The notes beneath the pieces are model-generated. The model saw nothing but the letters and a program-made list of their open reading frames with translations, was not told the DNA's origin and searched no databases. A stretch of 64,000 nt of DNA from Hyphomicrobiales bacterium (GTDB lineage: Bacteria; Pseudomonadota; Alphaproteobacteria; Rhizobiales; Rhizobiaceae): the NCBI GenBank assembly GCA_900472175.1, contig UCHD01000007.1:59948-123947 (forward strand), given 5' to 3'. This document shows, in pieces, positions 8,602-16,989 of the stretch. Position 1 is the first letter of the stretch. Every line of letters starts with the position of its first letter. Both the position numbers and the translations under genes were made by a program.

Positions 8602-9591
8602 ATGACCCTTATGAAGAATATCCTGTCCCGCCGCGCCTTTACCAGCCTGGCCGGCGCTGCAGTCTTTGCAACCATGATGCCGGTGGCGTCGTTCGCGCAG
8701 GACGTCACGATCCCGATTATTGTCAAGGATACGACCTCGTTCTACTGGCAGATCGTTCTGGCGGGCGCCCGCGCGGCCGGCAAGGATCTCGGCGTCAACG
8801 TGCCGGAACTCGGCGCTCAGTCGGAATCGGATATCAACGGCCAGATCACCATTCTGGAAAATGCCGTTGCCGGCGCGCCTGCTGCCGTCGTCATCTCGCC
8901 GACCGAATTCAAGGCTCTCGGCAAGCCGATCGATGAAGCAGCCAAGGCCGTGCCGATCATCGGCATCGATTCCGGCGCCGATTCAAAGGCGTTCACGTCC
9001 TTCCTGACCACCGACAACACCCAAGGTGGCCGCATCGCCGCTGACGGTCTTGCTGCCGCGATCAAGGAAGCAACCGGCAAGGAAGAGGGCGAAATCGCCA
9101 TCATCACCAGCCTGCCGGGCGTCGGTTCGCTGGATCAGCGCCACAACGGCTTCGTCGAGCAGATCACGGCCAAATATCCGGGTCTGAAGGTCGTGGCCGA
9201 CAAATATGCCGACGGTCAAGCAACCACCGGCCTCAACATGATGACTGACCTGATCACCGCAAACCCGAACCTCGTTGGCGTCTTCGCATCCAACCTGATC
9301 ATGGCGCAGGGCGTCGGCCAGGCGATCGCTGAAAACAAGCTCGGCGACAAGATCAAGGTCATCGGCTTCGATAGCGATGAAAAGACGGTCGGCTTCCTCA
9401 AGGAAGGTGTTCTGGCCGGCCTCGTCGTGCAGGATCCGTATCGCATGGGTTATGACGGCATCAAGACCGCTCTCGCCGCTTCGAAGAAGGAAAAGGTTGA
9501 GGCCAATGTCGATACCGGTGCGAACCTGGTGACCAAAGCCAACATGGCCGATCCGAAGATCGACGCCCTTCTGAATCCGAAGGTCAACTGA
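8602..9591 (+). CDS. Sugar ABC transporter periplasmic substrate-binding protein (CUT2/RbsB-like)
   Basis: A 329-aa exported protein. Residues 1-32 have the twin Arg of 'LSRRAFTSLAG' followed by a hydrophobic core and 'ASFAQ' as a cleavage site; Sec or Tat export is possible. The mature part is a type I periplasmic-binding fold of the RbsB family ('IIVKDTTSFYWQIVLAGARAAGKDLGV', 'AIITSLPGVGSLDQRHNGF', 'GFDSDEKTVGFLKEG'). It would deliver a monosaccharide to the permease. The ATG at 8602 has GGAGGAG about 9 bases upstream; a TTG at 8581 is in frame but follows the gene pattern less well. A strong hairpin follows. Confidence 0.92.
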   Translation: MTLMKNILSRRAFTSLAGAAVFATMMPVASFAQDVTIPIIVKDTTSFYWQIVLAGARAAGKDLGVNVPELGAQSESDINGQITILENAVAGAPAAVVISPTEFKALGKPIDEAAKAVPIIGIDSGADSKAFTSFLTTDNTQGGRIAADGLAAAIKEATGKEEGEIAIITSLPGVGSLDQRHNGFVEQITAKYPGLKVVADKYADGQATTGLNMMTDLITANPNLVGVFASNLIMAQGVGQAIAENKLGDKIKVIGFDSDEKTVGFLKEGVLAGLVVQDPYRMGYDGIKTALAASKKEKVEANVDTGANLVTKANMADPKIDALLNPKVN

Positions 9592-9600
9592 TCGAAACAA

Positions 9601-9631
9601 GACGGCAGGCCGTTCAAGGCGGCCTGCCGTC
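9601..9631 (+). other. Strong intercistronic hairpin between binding-protein and ATPase genes
   Basis: GACGGCAGGCCG and CGGCCTGCCGTC form a perfect 12-bp stem with a 7-base loop, 9 bases after the stop. There is no T run, so it is more likely an mRNA-stabilising or partial-termination element that lets the binding protein be made in excess. Confidence 0.65.
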
Positions 9632-9712
9632 TGTCGCATAACACCATCCGGACCTGTTTCAGCAAGGCCTGACCGTGTTGAAGCAGGTGTCGGATTGGGG
9701 AGGAGAGCCGCC

Positions 9713-11266
9713 ATGACAGGACTTTATGATGTCAGCCACCGGCACGACGATGGCGCGACGACAATTGCCAAGCATCCTGTCCCCAAGGGGCAGCCGATCC
9801 TGGAAATGCGCGGCCTGCAGAAGAAATACGGTGCTGTCGAAGCGCTGAAGCCGGCCAATATCACCTTTCTTTCGGGCGAAATCCACGCGATCGTCGGAGA
9901 GAATGGCGCCGGTAAATCGACCCTGATCAAGCTTCTGACCGGGGTTATCCGGCGAACCTCGGGCGAGGTCTTCTGGTGCGGCGATGCGGTGCAGCTTGCG
10001 ACGCCGAACGAGGCGATTTCCCGCGGTATTAATGCCGTGCATCAGGAAGTCGTGCTCTGCCGCCATCTGTCCGTCGCGGCCAATATGTTTCTCGGCGATG
10101 AGATCAACAAGAACGGCTTGATGCGCAAGCGCGCCATGACCGATGCGGCCCAGGCCGTGCTCAACGATCTTGGCTTCAACCTGCCGGCCGCAGCCCTTCT
10201 CAGCGATCTGACGATCGGCCAGCAGCAGCTGGTGGCGACAGCGCGCGCGGCGATGCGCGGCACTCAGTTTCTGATTTTCGATGAGCCGACCGCCTACCTG
10301 ACCCGCCAGGAATCGGCGCAGCTCTTCCGCCTCATTCGCCGGCTACAGGCTGAAGGTGTGACGATCGTCTATATCAGTCATCGCATGGAAGAGGTTTTCG
10401 AGCTTGCCGACCGGGTTTCGGTCCTGCGCGACGGAACCCATATCGGCACACGCAAGATTGCCGAGACCAATGATGCCGAACTGATCGCGATGATGATCAA
10501 CCGCACCATCGAGCAGATCTATCACAAGGAAACACTGCCGATCGGCGCGACGATTGTCGAGACGCGCGGCTTGTCAGGTCCGGGTTTCACAGATGTTTCG
10601 CTGTCTGTGCGGGCAGGGGAAATCGTCGGGCTTTATGGCCTGATCGGTGCCGGGCGCAGCGAATTCGCACTCGGGCTCTATGGCCGCCAGCCGCTGAGTG
10701 CCGGGGAAGTCCATTGGCAGGGCAACAAGGTCAGGATCCGCAACGAGCGTGATGCGATGGACCTCGGTATTGCGCTCGCGCCCGAAAGCCGCCGCGACCA
10801 GGGGCTCTGCCTCAACCTGCCGATCGGGCTCAATATCAACCTGCCGGTGTTCGACCGGCTGTCACGGGGCCTGACCATCAATCGCGGGCGCGAGATCGAG
10901 AATGCCGACCGGCAGATCAAGGATCTGAAGATCAAGACGCCGACGCGGCGTGTGCTGGCATCAGCGATGTCGGGCGGCAACCAGCAGAAGATCGTCATCG
11001 GCAAATGGCTGAGCCATGGCGCCAAGCTGTTCATCTTCGACGAGCCGACCGTCGGCGTCGATGTCGGCACCAAGGCGGAAATCTACCGGCTGTTTGCACG
11101 GCTGCTGGAGCAGGGTGCCGGTATCATCCTGATCTCCTCCTATCTGCCGGAGGTCTATGAGCTTTCGGATCGGCTGCATGTGTTCCGCCAAGGAAAACTC
11201 GTTGCCAGCCACACCTATCGCAGCGCCTCGCACGAGGAAGTGCTGACCCAGGCCATTGGCGTTTAA
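9713..11266 (+). CDS. Sugar ABC transporter ATP-binding protein (RbsA-like, two nucleotide-binding domains)
   Basis: A 517-aa double ATPase of the CUT2 type. Domain 1 has Walker A 'GENGAGKSTLIKLL', signature 'LTIGQQQL' and Walker B 'FLIFDEPTAYLT'. Domain 2 has the degenerate Walker A 'GLIGAGRSEFALGL' normal for RbsA proteins, an intact signature 'MSGGNQQKIV' and Walker B 'FIFDEPTVGVD'. It energises uptake through the permease encoded 41 bases downstream. The ATG at 9713 has GGGGAGGAG upstream. About 20 extra residues precede the first domain. Confidence 0.93.
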   Translation: MTGLYDVSHRHDDGATTIAKHPVPKGQPILEMRGLQKKYGAVEALKPANITFLSGEIHAIVGENGAGKSTLIKLLTGVIRRTSGEVFWCGDAVQLATPNEAISRGINAVHQEVVLCRHLSVAANMFLGDEINKNGLMRKRAMTDAAQAVLNDLGFNLPAAALLSDLTIGQQQLVATARAAMRGTQFLIFDEPTAYLTRQESAQLFRLIRRLQAEGVTIVYISHRMEEVFELADRVSVLRDGTHIGTRKIAETNDAELIAMMINRTIEQIYHKETLPIGATIVETRGLSGPGFTDVSLSVRAGEIVGLYGLIGAGRSEFALGLYGRQPLSAGEVHWQGNKVRIRNERDAMDLGIALAPESRRDQGLCLNLPIGLNINLPVFDRLSRGLTINRGREIENADRQIKDLKIKTPTRRVLASAMSGGNQQKIVIGKWLSHGAKLFIFDEPTVGVDVGTKAEIYRLFARLLEQGAGIILISSYLPEVYELSDRLHVFRQGKLVASHTYRSASHEEVLTQAIGV

Positions 11267-11307
11267 AATCAGAAAAGACCGGACAAGAAAATGCGTGGAG
11301 GGAAATC

Positions 11308-12282
11308 ATGAGCGTAGAGACAACAACGGAAACCGCACCGGTGCCGAAGAAAGGCATGAACATCCTGTTCGGCCTGACCCTGCTCGGGCTCTTGCTGTTC
11401 CTCTGGCTGCTGCTCGGTCTCTCGACCACGAGTTTCTGGACCTCCAACAATATCAGCAACCTGCTGCGCCAGGGGTCTATGACGGCGATCCTTGCGGTGG
11501 GTCAGACATTCGTCATCATCACGGCCGGTATCGATCTGTCGGTCGGTGCCGTCGTCGGTTTCTCCAGCGTCACCGTTGCCTGGCTTTTGCAGCAAGGCGT
11601 TCCGCTCTGGCCGGCCATGGGCATTACGCTCCTGGTTGGTGTGGCGATCGGCGCCTTTCACGCCTTCGGCATCGTCCGCATGGGGCTTCCCGCCTTCATC
11701 ATCACGCTGGCGACGCTGACTTCGCTCCGCGGTATCGGCCTTCTGGTGACCAATGGCTCGACAATCTCGATCAGTAACGAGGCCTTTACGAATTTTTCCC
11801 GCGCTGATTTCCTTGGCATTCCCAGCCTGTTCTGGATGGTCATCGCCGTGGCGATACCGGCCTACATCTTCCTGCACCTGAGCCGCTGGGGCCGCTACCT
11901 TTTCGCCGTCGGCTCCAACAGCGAAGCCGCGCGTCTCTCCGGCGTCAATGTCAACAGGACGATCTATCTCGCCTATATCCTGTCTTCCACCTGCGCCGCC
12001 TTCGTTGGCTTGCTGCTTGCCTCCCGCATCGGCATCGGTAACGCTACCCAGGCTGAAGGCTGGGAGCTGCAGGCGATCGCTTCGTCGGTCATCGGCGGCA
12101 CCAGCCTGTTCGGCGCGGTCGGCTCGGTGCATGGACCTCTGCTCGGCGCCTTCATTCTGGCGACCATCAACAACGGCGCCAATCTGCTCAACGTCAATGC
12201 GTTCGTGCAGCGCATCATTACCGGCGTGCTGATCATCGTCATTGTCTATTTCGATCAGTTGCGCCGCCGCGGTTCGCGCTGA
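11308..12282 (+). CDS. Sugar ABC transporter permease (RbsC-like)
   Basis: A 324-aa inner-membrane protein with about 8-10 hydrophobic segments and the CUT2 permease motif region 'AAFVGLLLASRIGIGNATQAEGWELQAIASSVIGGTSLFGAVGS' split over residues about 225-270. It forms the channel of the importer, probably as a homodimer. A GGAGGGAAATC ribosome-binding site precedes the ATG. The highly charged C-terminus 'LRRRGSR' should be cytoplasmic. It is followed by a hairpin. Confidence 0.93.
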   Translation: MSVETTTETAPVPKKGMNILFGLTLLGLLLFLWLLLGLSTTSFWTSNNISNLLRQGSMTAILAVGQTFVIITAGIDLSVGAVVGFSSVTVAWLLQQGVPLWPAMGITLLVGVAIGAFHAFGIVRMGLPAFIITLATLTSLRGIGLLVTNGSTISISNEAFTNFSRADFLGIPSLFWMVIAVAIPAYIFLHLSRWGRYLFAVGSNSEAARLSGVNVNRTIYLAYILSSTCAAFVGLLLASRIGIGNATQAEGWELQAIASSVIGGTSLFGAVGSVHGPLLGAFILATINNGANLLNVNAFVQRIITGVLIIVIVYFDQLRRRGSR

Positions 12283-12290
12283 CCAATCCG

Positions 12291-12321
12291 GCACCCGGCC
12301 GGTTCTATCCCGGTCGGGTGC
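12291..12321 (+). other. Hairpin after the permease gene
   Basis: GCACCCG and CGGGTGC pair over 7 bp, with further CCGG/CCGG pairing possible inside. No T run follows. It may end or stabilise the transporter message before the dehydrogenase gene. Confidence 0.5.
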
Positions 12322-12370
12322 TGCTGCCATCCACCCATCTGTGAATTGAGACTGCAAGGAACTGCCTGCC

Positions 12371-13390
12371 ATGAAAGCGGCTATCTGCCCGGAACCCGGG
12401 CGCCTGGATATCATCGACAGACCAGCGCCGGGCGCGCCGCCAAAAGGCTGGGCGCGGCTGGCGGTCAGCCATGTCGGCATCTGCGGCACCGACTATCATA
12501 TTTTCGAGGGCAAACATCCCTATCTCGAATATCCCCGGATCATGGGGCATGAAATCTCGGCAACGGTGATCGAATCCGGCGAAGGAGTTTCGCTGACGCC
12601 GGGCGCGGCCGTCATCGTCAATCCCTATCTCTCGTGCGGAACCTGCGTCGCCTGCCGCAAGGACAAGCCGAATTGCTGCACCGCCATCAAGGTTCTGGGC
12701 GTGCATACCGACGGCGCACTGTGCGAGGAAATCCTCGTCCCCGAAACCAATCTCTATCCGGCCGGCGATCTTTCTCTGGAGGCGGCGGCAACTGTCGAGT
12801 TCCTGGCCATCGGTGCCCATGCCGTTCGCCGCTCGCTGGCGCCTGCGGGATCGAGGGCTCTGGTCATCGGCGCAGGCCCGATCGGTCTTGGGACTGCGCT
12901 CTTCTCCCGCATCGCCGGCCATCAGGTGACACTGCTCGATGCCAGCGCCGAGCGTTTGCAGATGGCCGAAGAACGGTTGGGTTTTGCGGAAGGAATATTG
13001 GCCGGGGATGGCGCTTTGGACGCAGTGTTATCGGCAACGGGTGGCGACGGTTTCGATGTTGTCTTCGACGCCACTGGCTTTGGCGGTTCGATGGAGAAAT
13101 CCTTCTCGTTCGTTGCCCATGGCGGCTGCCTGGTTTTCGTCAGTGTCGTGAAGGACGATATCCGCTTCTCCGATCCCGAATTTCACAAGCGGGAAATGAT
13201 GCTGGTCGGCAGCCGCAATGCCACCCGGCAGGATTTCGAGCATGTGGCGGCCTCCATCCGCGCCGGGCATGTTCCGGTCTCCTCGCTGATCACACATCGG
13301 ACAACTCTGGACGCCGTCGTCACCGACCTGCCACGCTGGGCGCATGAAAAGGCCGGACTGATCAAAGCCGTGGTCAAGGTTTCCCCTTAG
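12371..13390 (+). CDS. Zinc-dependent alcohol dehydrogenase (hexonate/sorbitol dehydrogenase type)
   Basis: A 339-aa medium-chain dehydrogenase. The catalytic zinc site shows in 'GICGTDYHIFEG' (Cys) and 'RIMGHEISA' (His-Glu). The four structural-zinc cysteines are in 'SCGTCVACRKDKPNCC', and the NAD-binding 'VIGAGPIGLGTALF' follows near residue 165. It resembles the RspB / L-galactonate or L-idonate 5-dehydrogenase branch rather than simple alcohol dehydrogenases. It is last in the transporter group, 88 bases after the permease, and probably oxidises a polyol or aldonate of the same pathway. Confidence 0.85.
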   Translation: MKAAICPEPGRLDIIDRPAPGAPPKGWARLAVSHVGICGTDYHIFEGKHPYLEYPRIMGHEISATVIESGEGVSLTPGAAVIVNPYLSCGTCVACRKDKPNCCTAIKVLGVHTDGALCEEILVPETNLYPAGDLSLEAAATVEFLAIGAHAVRRSLAPAGSRALVIGAGPIGLGTALFSRIAGHQVTLLDASAERLQMAEERLGFAEGILAGDGALDAVLSATGGDGFDVVFDATGFGGSMEKSFSFVAHGGCLVFVSVVKDDIRFSDPEFHKREMMLVGSRNATRQDFEHVAASIRAGHVPVSSLITHRTTLDAVVTDLPRWAHEKAGLIKAVVKVSP

Positions 13391-13480
13391 CCGGAATGGC
13401 TGAGCCGTGCGGTCTCCCGCGCCGATAGTCTCGGGCAAGCACCTTTACTTACTATCAAACCCTCTGTGGCAGGCTGGGCC

Positions 13481-13518
13481 TTGTCATAGAGGCGTTGCGG
13501 CATATTTATTGCGTCGCA
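13481..13518 (+). promoter_or_regulatory. Candidate promoter of the PHB depolymerase gene
   Basis: TTGTCA (13481-13486) and TATTTA (13503-13508) are 16 bases apart. Two TGC-rich elements, TTGCGGCA and the palindrome TGCG-T-CGCA (13510-13518), flank the -10. PhaR/AniA repressors of PHB genes bind TGC-rich dyads, so this could be such a site; the match is loose. Confidence 0.3.
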
Positions 13519-13629
13519 CAAGAAAAGTGCTAGTGTCGGCCTCGCTTGCGGACACGAACACGAAGAATGCAAGGTTGCGTCCGGTTGGGAGCGGCGTTGT
13601 CGTTTACGGTAACAAGGAGAACGCTTCCA

Positions 13630-14904
13630 ATGTTCTACCAGCTTTACGAACTCAACCATGCAATGATGGCCCCCTGGCGCGCTGCGGCCGACGCCATGCG
13701 GCTGGCCTATGCCAATCCACTCAATCCCATTTCACATACCTATATGGGCAGGGCGGCCGCTGCCGGTCTCGAAGTTTTCGAACGCACGACCCGCCGTTAC
13801 GGCAAGCCGGAATTCGGCCTGCCCGAAACCGTTGTCGATGGTGTGCCGGTTGCGGTCCAGGAGCGCATCGTCTGGCGCGAGCCGTTCTGCAATCTCATCC
13901 ATTTCCAGCGCGCGTTACCAAAGAGCAGGGCATCCGATCCCAAGGTTCTGATCGTCGCGCCGATGTCCGGCCATTATGCGACGCTGCTGCGCGGCACTGT
14001 CGAGGCGCTGTTGCCCCAATCGGATATCTACATCACCGACTGGATCGATGCCCGCACGGTGCCGTTGACCGAAGGTACGTTCGATCTCGATGATTACATC
14101 GACTACGTCATCCAGATGCTGCATTTCCTCGGGCCTGACACGCATGTTATCGCCGTCTGTCAGCCGGCGGTGCCGGTTCTGGCGGCAGTTGCCTTGATGG
14201 AAGCCAATGACGATCCGCTGTCGCCGTCTTCGATGACGCTGATGGGTGGGCCGATCGATACGCGCATCAACCCGACAGCGGTCAATCAGCTTGCGAAAGA
14301 CAAGCCACTCAAGTGGTTCCGCGATAATGTGGTGATGCCGGTGCCGTTTCCACAGGCAGGTTTCATGCGTCCGGTCTATCCGGGCTTCCTGCAGTTGTCC
14401 GGCTTCATGTCGATGAATCTTGATCGCCACCTGACGGCCACCAAGGATTTCTTCGAACATCTCGTCAAGAATGATGGTGACGCTGCCGAAAAGCATCGCG
14501 ATTTCTACGACGAATACATGGCGGTGATGGATCTGACGGCGGAGTTCTACCTGCAGACCGTCGAAACCGTCTTCATGCGCCATGCGCTGCCGAAGGGCGA
14601 GATGATGCATCGGGGCCAGCGGGTGGATACGACGGCGATCCGCAAGGTGGCGCTCCTGACGGTTGAAGGCGAGAACGACGATATTTCCGGCGTCGGTCAG
14701 ACGCAGGCGGCACAGACGATCTGTACCAATATCCCCGGCAATATGCGCCTGCACTATATGCAGCCGGATGTCGGCCATTATGGTGTTTTCAACGGCTCGC
14801 GTTTCCGCCGCGAAATCGCACCGCGCATCAACGCGTTCCAGCGCGAACATGCCCGCAACGCCAAGCCGGTACGCCGGGTGATCAAGGGCGGAAAGACCGC
14901 CTGA
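13630..14904 (+). CDS. phaZ: Intracellular polyhydroxybutyrate depolymerase
   Basis: A 424-aa alpha/beta-hydrolase of the intracellular PhaZ family, without signal peptide. It hydrolyses stored PHB granules. The nucleophile is a cysteine in 'VIAVCQPAVPV' (Cys177), as in the Cys-type depolymerases, with 'GENDDISG' supplying the Asp and 'VGHYGVF' the His. Family homology starts at MFYQLYELNHAMMAPWR, and AAGGAG lies 10 bases before the ATG at 13630; the frame is open further upstream but that part is not protein-like. Confidence 0.92.
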   Translation: MFYQLYELNHAMMAPWRAAADAMRLAYANPLNPISHTYMGRAAAAGLEVFERTTRRYGKPEFGLPETVVDGVPVAVQERIVWREPFCNLIHFQRALPKSRASDPKVLIVAPMSGHYATLLRGTVEALLPQSDIYITDWIDARTVPLTEGTFDLDDYIDYVIQMLHFLGPDTHVIAVCQPAVPVLAAVALMEANDDPLSPSSMTLMGGPIDTRINPTAVNQLAKDKPLKWFRDNVVMPVPFPQAGFMRPVYPGFLQLSGFMSMNLDRHLTATKDFFEHLVKNDGDAAEKHRDFYDEYMAVMDLTAEFYLQTVETVFMRHALPKGEMMHRGQRVDTTAIRKVALLTVEGENDDISGVGQTQAAQTICTNIPGNMRLHYMQPDVGHYGVFNGSRFRREIAPRINAFQREHARNAKPVRRVIKGGKTA

Positions 14905-14913
14905 GTGCACAAC

Positions 14914-14936
14914 ATATCGATTTCATGGATCGATAT
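14914..14936. repeat. Perfect 8-bp inverted repeat
   Basis: ATATCGAT-N7-ATCGATAT lies 10 bases after the phaZ stop. No T run follows, so it looks more like a protein-binding dyad than a terminator. Function unknown. Confidence 0.5.
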
Positions 14937-14979
14937 CAGAGGCTTGCCGGATTTTGCGGACAATTGTCTTGCACACCGC

Positions 14980-15030
14980 TGGGCCTCTTCCCATCTCGTA
15001 ATAAGCGGGCCCCAAGGAGAGGCCCACTTT
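14980..15030 (+). terminator. Long-loop hairpin with T-rich tail
   Basis: TGGGCCTCT (14980-14988) pairs with AGAGGCCCA (15018-15026) and is followed by CTTTT. The 29-base loop is long for a terminator and the AAGGAG-like bases are inside the stem, so it could instead be a leader structure before the next gene. Confidence 0.4.
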
Positions 15031-15048
15031 TAGCGAGGACTTCTGAAC

Positions 15049-15477
15049 ATGAACCAATCTGCATTGATCCGTCCTGACTGGACGCCAGCGACCATTGCCA
15101 TGATGGTGCTCGGTTTCGTGATTTTCTGGCCGCTTGGGCTTGCCATGCTTGCCTATATCCTGTTCGGCGAACGGCTGAAGGGCTTCAAAAGAGATGCCAA
15201 CAACAGCGTTGACGGCTTCTGCTCGTCCTTCAAGCGGAAGAGCCAGCGTTATGGCCGCCCGAACTTCGGCACCGGCAATGTCGCCTTCGACGACTGGCGC
15301 GATGCCGAGCTTTCCCGCCTCGACGAGGAGCGCCGCAAGCTCGACGAGATGCGCGAACAGTTCGACGAATATGTCCGCGAACTTCGCCGCGCCAAGGATC
15401 AGGAAGAGTTCGACCGCTTCATGCGCGATCGCAATTCCGGCGGCTCAGGCTCGGTCCCGGGTTTTCCGGCGAACTGA
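15049..15477 (+). CDS. DUF2852 membrane protein
   Basis: A 142-aa protein of the DUF2852 family, common in rhizobia and of unknown role. One strong transmembrane segment lies at about residues 15-42 ('IAMMVLGFVIFWPLGLAMLAYILF'-like region). A basic, charged tail follows with a long heptad-like stretch about residues 85-120 ('LSRLDEERRKLDEMREQFDEYVRELR', likely coiled coil), ending in a Gly/Ser-rich tip. A terminator follows. Confidence 0.85.
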   Translation: MNQSALIRPDWTPATIAMMVLGFVIFWPLGLAMLAYILFGERLKGFKRDANNSVDGFCSSFKRKSQRYGRPNFGTGNVAFDDWRDAELSRLDEERRKLDEMREQFDEYVRELRRAKDQEEFDRFMRDRNSGGSGSVPGFPAN

Positions 15478-15500
15478 TCCAGCATTCAGTGAGATAAACA

Positions 15501-15532
15501 AAACCGGCATCCCCAAAAGGTGCCGGTTTTTC
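15501..15532 (+). terminator. Rho-independent terminator
   Basis: AACCGGCA and TGCCGGTT enclose a 10-base loop and are followed by a T-rich tract. It ends the DUF2852 gene. Confidence 0.85.
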
Positions 15533-15540
15533 CTTTCTGA

Positions 15541-15560
15541 GATCCCGTTTGTTCGGGATC
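15541..15560 (+). repeat. Second hairpin ahead of the metalloprotease gene
   Basis: GATCCCG-N6-CGGGATC is a perfect 7-bp stem, 37 bases before the chosen start of the next gene. It could affect translation of that gene, or be a second part of the terminator region. Confidence 0.4.
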
Positions 15561-15596
15561 ATGCGTCCTTCAAGCGAATCGGTTATCAAGACACTC

Positions 15597-16355
15597 ATGT
15601 TCTCCCTGCTTCGAAAGCCGCGTCAGCCCAAATCCCCGCCACCACCGGTGACGCGGACGATTGATGTTGCAGGCAAGGTGATGCCGTTGACCATTCGTCA
15701 GAATGCCCGGGCAACACGGATGACCTTGCGTATCGAGCCGGGTGGCCGTGCCTTGAAGATGACCATTCCGGCCGGGTTGCCGGAACGCGAAATTAACGCT
15801 TTTCTCGATCGCCATCAGGGATGGCTGATGACTAAGCTTGCCCGGTTTTCCGGCGAAAGTGTTCTTGAGGAGGGCGGTACGATTCTTCTGCGCGGCGTTG
15901 CCCACCGGATCGAGCGGACCGGCAAGCTGCGGGGCCTGACCGAGGCGGTGATCATCGATGACGAGCCGGTTTTGCTCGTCAGCGGTGCCGAGGAGCACCT
16001 GCGCCGCCGGATTGCGGATTTCCTGAAGAAGGAAGCCCGCAAGGATCTGGAGCGTCTGGTGTCGGTTTACGCCCGGATGGTCGGCCGCAAGGTGAAATCG
16101 CTGAGCTTCAAGGATACCCGTAGCCGCTGGGGCTCCTGTGCTGCAGACGGTGCCCTGAGCTTTTCCTGGCGCATCGTCATGGCGCCGCCGAAAGTGATCG
16201 ACTATCTCGCCGCCCATGAAGTCTCGCATCTGCGCGAGATGAACCACGGGCCGGATTTCTGGGATCTGTGCGAGGAACTCTGCCCGGCGATGGACGATGC
16301 CAAGCGCTGGCTGAAGCGCAACGGCACCATGTTACACGCAATCGACTTCGATTGA
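15597..16355 (+). CDS. YgjP/SprT-like metal-dependent hydrolase
   Basis: A 252-aa protein of the YgjP-like (DUF45, M48-related) metallopeptidase family. The zinc-binding HExxH is in 'YLAAHEVSHLREMNHGPDFW', with the third His eight residues on. Upstream lies 'DTRSRWGSCAADGALSFSWRIVMAP', the family's conserved core. E. coli YgjP is implicated in UTP-linked hydrolysis, but the role here is not established. The start is uncertain: ATG at 15597 gives MFSLLRKP; an ATG at 15561 and a TTG at 15549 are also in frame, and no clear ribosome-binding site decides it. Confidence 0.8.
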   Translation: MFSLLRKPRQPKSPPPPVTRTIDVAGKVMPLTIRQNARATRMTLRIEPGGRALKMTIPAGLPEREINAFLDRHQGWLMTKLARFSGESVLEEGGTILLRGVAHRIERTGKLRGLTEAVIIDDEPVLLVSGAEEHLRRRIADFLKKEARKDLERLVSVYARMVGRKVKSLSFKDTRSRWGSCAADGALSFSWRIVMAPPKVIDYLAAHEVSHLREMNHGPDFWDLCEELCPAMDDAKRWLKRNGTMLHAIDFD

Positions 16356-16367
16356 GCCCGTGTGGCC

Positions 16368-16568
16368 TTAGCGCCGGTACTGGCTGCCCAGCGCTTCCCT
16401 GATCTTCTCGTCGGTCTTGTATTGGCTGAGCGCATAGACCGACCAGATCGCGGCCGGAATCCAGCCGATCAGCGTAATCTGCAGGATCAGGCAGACAACG
16501 CCCGCAATCGGCCGGCCGATGGTGAAAAACTGAAGCCAGGGCAGTATGAAGGCAAGCAGCAGGCGCAT
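16368..16568 (-). CDS. YqaE/Pmp3-family small membrane protein
   Basis: A 66-aa protein with two hydrophobic helices ('LLLAFILPWLQFF' and 'IAGVVCLILQITLIGWIPAAIW'), a match to the YqaE/Pmp3 (UPF0057) family linked to salt and membrane stress. Family members are 50-60 aa, so the start is placed at the ATG at 16568, which has GGAGA upstream. The short basic tail 'YKTDEKIREALGSQYRR' is cytoplasmic. Convergent with the metalloprotease gene. Confidence 0.85.
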   Translation of the reverse strand: MRLLLAFILPWLQFFTIGRPIAGVVCLILQITLIGWIPAAIWSVYALSQYKTDEKIREALGSQYRR

Positions 16569-16623
16569 GATGGTCTCCGAGTGTCTGCTCCGGATATAGG
16601 AAGCCATATCGGCCATACAACGG

Positions 16624-16989
16624 CTAAAGCGTATAGGGGATGCGCACGAAGGGAGAACCGGCTGCAAAATCTTTGGTGTTGCGGGTGATCAGCAGCATGT
16701 CGTGGGCCGAGGCCGAGGCCTCGATGATCGCATCCGGCAGTTTGATGCGCCTTTTTCGCCGCAACGTTACCGCGAGATCGGCAATTGGTGCGGTCAGCCC
16801 GATCAAGGCAAAACCGTTGAGAAATGCACGGGTTCCGGTTTGCGTCTCTTCACTCGCTCCGGCCATGACTTCCATCCACGAGATGATGCTGATGGCGCTG
16901 TCTTCATAAAGAGCAAGTTCATCGCGCGCTTGCGGAATACCGTTGAGATAGTCGATCAAGATGTTGGTATCGAACAGCGCTCTTACCAT
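16624..16989 (-). CDS. vapC: PIN-domain toxin, VapC-like
   Basis: A 121-aa PIN-domain ribonuclease. Acidic active-site residues are visible: Asp7 in 'ALFDTNILIDYL', Glu in 'SWMEVMAG', Asp in 'LPDAIIEASA' and a final Asp in 'TRNTKDFA'. VapC toxins cut tRNA or rRNA when their antitoxin is lost. The gene overlaps the end of the antitoxin gene by 7 bases, as in type II toxin-antitoxin pairs. Confidence 0.88.
   Translation of the reverse strand: MVRALFDTNILIDYLNGIPQARDELALYEDSAISIISWMEVMAGASEETQTGTRAFLNGFALIGLTAPIADLAVTLRRKRRIKLPDAIIEASASAHDMLLITRNTKDFAAGSPFVRIPYTL

Noticed and set aside
13407..14093. Plus-strand frame overlapping the start of phaZ
   Set aside because: Out of frame with phaZ, Arg-rich, no domain.
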